In this document: one piece after another, positions 61,724 through 64,000 of the stretch
Layout of the letters: every line of letters begins with the position of its first letter
Position numbering within the stretch: the first letter of the stretch is position 1
Assembly: GCA_965116695.1 (NCBI GenBank)
Contig: OZ220706.1
Span: 2,046,001-2,110,000, forward strand
Direction: 5' to 3'
DNA length: 64,000 nucleotides
Source: JAJDTT01 sp965116695
GTDB taxonomy: Bacteria > Acidobacteriota > UBA6911 > RPQK01 > JAJDTT01
Translations under genes and position numbers: made by a program
Notes under the pieces: generated by a model
Database searches by the model: none
Told to the model about the DNA's origin: nothing
The model's input: only the letters and a program-made list of their open reading frames with translations

Positions 61724-61816
61724 GACGCGGCGGGTGCTCGACTTCCGGGTCCTCGGAGCATGGGCCAACGGCAGCGATTCCGAGGGTTCGTGAATCCGTT
61801 CGGGCCGTTCCCATGT

Positions 61817-63160
61817 TCAAGGGGTTGCAGAAGAACTCAACACGATCCAGAAGCCTCCGCTGGCGCAGGCTCCCGCCAGTGTATTGTACAGGTTGAGCAC
61901 CTGGTGCCGGCCCGGGGCGTCCCTCCCGGCGCCGGCCAGCCAGGACTCGAGGCCATTCCCCGCAATGGCTCCGGCCCCCAACGCCGGCAGCGCCGACGCC
62001 GGGATCCAGTTCCATACGGCCGGCACCGACGAGACCGCCAGGGCCGCAACCAACCCCGCCAGCGTGCCTGCGAGTGAAACAGCGCCGGGGGTGCCCACGG
62101 CAACCGGCTTGAAGGACCGCAGATCCCGCGGAGCCCGTCCCAGCCATTGCCCGACCTCGGTGGCGACCGTGTCCATGGCGGCAGCGGCCAGTGCGCCGGT
62201 GTAGGCCACCCGCGCCACGGCGCTGTCGGTCCAGAAAAACAAGAGCGCCAGGATGCCGGCGACCAGACCCTTGGACAGGACATTGGCAACCCCTCTGCGC
62301 CCCAGGTTTTGTTCCGCGACCCCCAGGGCCTCCTTCCGTCCCCTCCCCAGCCACGTGCAGAATCCGCCCAGGAAGAAGAAGAGGCAGAGGACCGCATATC
62401 CCGCGGGTCCCGCCGAAAGAAAGACGCCGATCCCCAGGACCACGCCGGCGGCGGCGCCGCGCCACGAGATCCAACCCAGCATCAACGCGAGGCCGGCCAG
62501 GAGGAAGTTGATTCCGAGCGCGTGGGACCAGGGTGCGGCCAACTCGGGAACCAGGTCGGGCGCGTCCAGGAGCAGGGGGAAGATCCCGGCGCCGACCACC
62601 ACGATGACCAGATTGTCATCCACCAGGTTCGGCAGCGACTCGGCCAAGGCGCAGACCAGCGACCCGAACAGGCAACAGGCGGCCAGCTTGAGATTGGAGC
62701 CACCGTCTGCTTGGGGGAGGTTCCAGACCAGGAGAGTCCAGGATCCGACCGCCGCCGCCAGGAAGAAGCCGATGGAACCGCCCAGGCTCTTCTCCCGATT
62801 GTAGGGGAGCGGGACCCAGGGCCACCGCCGCCCCGCCAGGTTGGAAACCGCGTCGCCGACGGCCAGAACCGCCCAGACCGCCGCCGCCAAGTGAAGGCGT
62901 TCGCGAAACAGGAGGAGCAGAATCATGATCCCGAAGGCGTAGTAGAACTTGCCGGGGGAATAACCCGCTTCCCTTTCCGAATCGCGCGTCGTCACCCGGA
63001 TCCAACGGGGGGAGATGAACGCGGCATAGAAGAACGAAAGGAGACTCAGGCCAAGGATCAGCCCGTAGTCCACGTAGGGAAGGAGAAAGGCGAAGGCCAA
63101 GGGCAGTACATGTTCCAGTTGCCTCAGGTCTTCGCCTCTGTCCCTCATGAAGCCATCCAC
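61817..63160 (-). CDS. Fused isoprenol kinase (VTE5/dolichol-kinase-like) and DUF92 (VTE6-like) protein
   Basis: 447 aa, polytopic. Residues about 25-200 match the dolichol/phytol kinase group (CTP-dependent): LAVGDAVSNLAGRRW (101-113), NREKSLGGSIGFF (121-133) and ALAESLPNLVDDNLVI (171-186). Residues about 205-440 are a DUF92 domain (the VTE6, phytyl-phosphate kinase family): EQNLGRRGVANVLSKG, GALAAAAMDTVATEVGQWLG, KPVAVGTPGAVSLAGTLAG. Together they would phosphorylate a free prenol twice, giving its diphosphate. The start (ATG 63160, or 63148) overlaps the SDR gene end by 16 bp. Confidence 0.88.
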   Translation of the reverse strand: MDGFMRDRGEDLRQLEHVLPLAFAFLLPYVDYGLILGLSLLSFFYAAFISPRWIRVTTRDSEREAGYSPGKFYYAFGIMILLLLFRERLHLAAAVWAVLAVGDAVSNLAGRRWPWVPLPYNREKSLGGSIGFFLAAAVGSWTLLVWNLPQADGGSNLKLAACCLFGSLVCALAESLPNLVDDNLVIVVVGAGIFPLLLDAPDLVPELAAPWSHALGINFLLAGLALMLGWISWRGAAAGVVLGIGVFLSAGPAGYAVLCLFFFLGGFCTWLGRGRKEALGVAEQNLGRRGVANVLSKGLVAGILALLFFWTDSAVARVAYTGALAAAAMDTVATEVGQWLGRAPRDLRSFKPVAVGTPGAVSLAGTLAGLVAALAVSSVPAVWNWIPASALPALGAGAIAGNGLESWLAGAGRDAPGRHQVLNLYNTLAGACASGGFWIVLSSSATP

Positions 63161-64000
63161 CGGTTGGTGCGGATCAAGCCCTCCTCCAGGGAACGGGGAG
63201 AGTAGCCCAGATGAGCGCCGGCCTTGCCCGAGGAAAATCGCCAGTTCCGAAGAAAAAACTCGGCCGTGGCAGGAACAAGTAGCGGCGAGGCGCCCCGCAT
63301 CCGCGCGCTCCAGTCCTCCAACCGGGCGCCCGCGCGAAACAGGCCATCCGGGAGACCCAAGGGAACCATCGGCACGTCCGCAACCCTCCGAAAGGTCACG
63401 AACAGATCATGGAGCGTCCGGTTGTCTCCTCCCAGGATGAAATCCTCCCCGGCATCGGCATCCAGGCATCGAATCAGGGCGTCGGCGACGTCGTCCACAT
63501 AGACGAAGTTCCAACAAGGAGCCCCCCGGCCCGGCAATGCCGCAAAGCGAAACTTCTTCCAGCGCCGGAGCAACCGCACCAGCAGGTTTCCCTCCGTCAT
63601 CGGCCCGGGACCGTATACGACGGTGGGAAAGACCGTGTTCATGGGGAGCCGGTCCTTCCACCGGCCGGCCAGTCGAAAGGCCTCGTATTTGCTCTGGTCG
63701 TACCCGTGGAAGAAACGGTTGCGTTCCGGGATGCGTTCCTCGGTATGGACTCCGTCGCCGCTGGGACCGAAGACGGTGAACGAAGAGACGTGGACCAGCC
63801 GGTCAACCCCGTGGCGCCGGGCCAGTTCCAGGACGTTTCTCAACCCGTCGATGTTGACGCGAAGAAATGGGCCGGGCCGGGACTGCACCAGGGCGGCCAG
63901 GTGAAACACCGCCTGGACATCCCGGAAGCTCGGCTCCAGGGTGGGGGCACGGGTCACGTCCTGGCCCCGGGATCGCGAAGCGACGGTCACGTGGTGCCCC
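63145..64000 (-). CDS. NAD-dependent epimerase/dehydratase (extended SDR), partial
   Basis: The N-terminus is cut by the window end; about 284 residues are visible, beginning GHHVTVASR, the strand after the usual 'LLxRGHxVTV'. VFHLAALVQSRPGPFLRVNIDGLRNVLELARRHGVDRLVHVSS (quoted by its ends) and the YDQSK active site are those of extended SDRs, followed by FPTVVYGPG and VDDVADALIRCL. Related enzymes act on nucleotide sugars, sterols or prenyl-type alcohols. Overlapping the prenol kinase gene, it is probably first in that transcript within the window. Confidence 0.85.
   Translation of the reverse strand, partial: GHHVTVASRSRGQDVTRAPTLEPSFRDVQAVFHLAALVQSRPGPFLRVNIDGLRNVLELARRHGVDRLVHVSSFTVFGPSGDGVHTEERIPERNRFFHGYDQSKYEAFRLAGRWKDRLPMNTVFPTVVYGPGPMTEGNLLVRLLRRWKKFRFAALPGRGAPCWNFVYVDDVADALIRCLDADAGEDFILGGDNRTLHDLFVTFRRVADVPMVPLGLPDGLFRAGARLEDWSARMRGASPLLVPATAEFFLRNWRFSSGKAGAHLGYSPRSLEEGLIRTNRWMAS

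Noticed and set aside
1..64000. CRISPR array, rRNA operon or intact transposase
   Set aside because: No regularly spaced repeats of 25-40 bp with unique spacers, no rRNA sequence, and no DDE or tyrosine transposase-like reading frame were seen.

Overview
The window is a chromosomal piece of a GC-rich Gram-negative bacterium (G+C in the low-to-mid 60s by eye). A member of the Acidobacteriota fits best, as an inference from several traits: a very large Oar-type TonB receptor with an N-terminal carboxypeptidase-like domain, a Fur-rubrerythrin fusion, bacillithiol genes, a ThiS-ThiG fusion, secreted carbohydrate-active proteins and small GC-rich hairpin repeats. There is no phage, CRISPR array, rRNA or intact transposase. 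Two tRNA genes are present (Gln-CTG and Val-TAC). Transposition is represented only by a non-autonomous inverted-repeat element in three copies.

Layout. 1-3.2 kb: start of a secreted sugar-active protein, a triplicated short repeat, a secreted esterase, a Rieske oxygenase, and a decayed sialidase abutting tRNA-Gln. 3.3-9.6 kb: F-type ATP synthase operon b'-b-delta-alpha-gamma-beta-epsilon (minus strand), without subunits a and c. 9.6-15.7 kb: a short YdeI-like gene, the Oar-like receptor, and a two-gene unit (DUF234-type ATPase plus HELCH zincin) headed by a 28-bp AT-rich palindrome. 15.7-26.7 kb: methylmalonate-semialdehyde dehydrogenase, Fur-rubrerythrin, macrodomain protein, secreted propeller-like protein, oligoendopeptidase F, PQQ-type propeller, Tat-exported Gfo/Idh oxidoreductase, tRNA-Val, proC and an ABC-2-like membrane protein. 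26.9-32.5 kb: bioB, then a DapA-like lyase, a GH67-like secreted protein and an Ldh2-like dehydrogenase that look like a sugar-acid module. 32.6-36.4 kb: acyltransferase-like protein, ruvX, mltG and two envelope proteins.

36.4-47.1 kb is punctuated by three copies of the inverted-repeat element. Between them lie a heterodimeric ABC exporter, a polyprenyl-phosphate sugar-1-phosphate transferase, bshB1-bshC, a ComEA-like protein, phosphonoacetate hydrolase and prepilin peptidase. 47.1-52.6 kb: TolC-like channel, small membrane protein, large Cache-like secreted protein, M48 protease. 52.7-57.6 kb: nnrD/E, tsaE and four overlapping minor pseudopilin genes. 57.6-64 kb (minus strand): menG/ubiE, aroB, thiS-thiG, a UbiA prenyltransferase, a fused two-domain isoprenol kinase and an SDR enzyme cut by the window edge.

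Most interesting: (1) the isoprenol kinase fusion (VTE5-like plus VTE6/DUF92-like) next to a UbiA prenyltransferase and co-oriented with menG and aroB, which suggests prenol salvage for a quinone-like lipid; (2) the palindrome/ATPase/zincin unit; (3) the inverted-repeat element whose ends supply stop codons, and in one case a start codon, of neighbouring genes; (4) the Fur-rubrerythrin and ThiS-ThiG fusions. All functional statements come from reading motifs and context; no database search was run.
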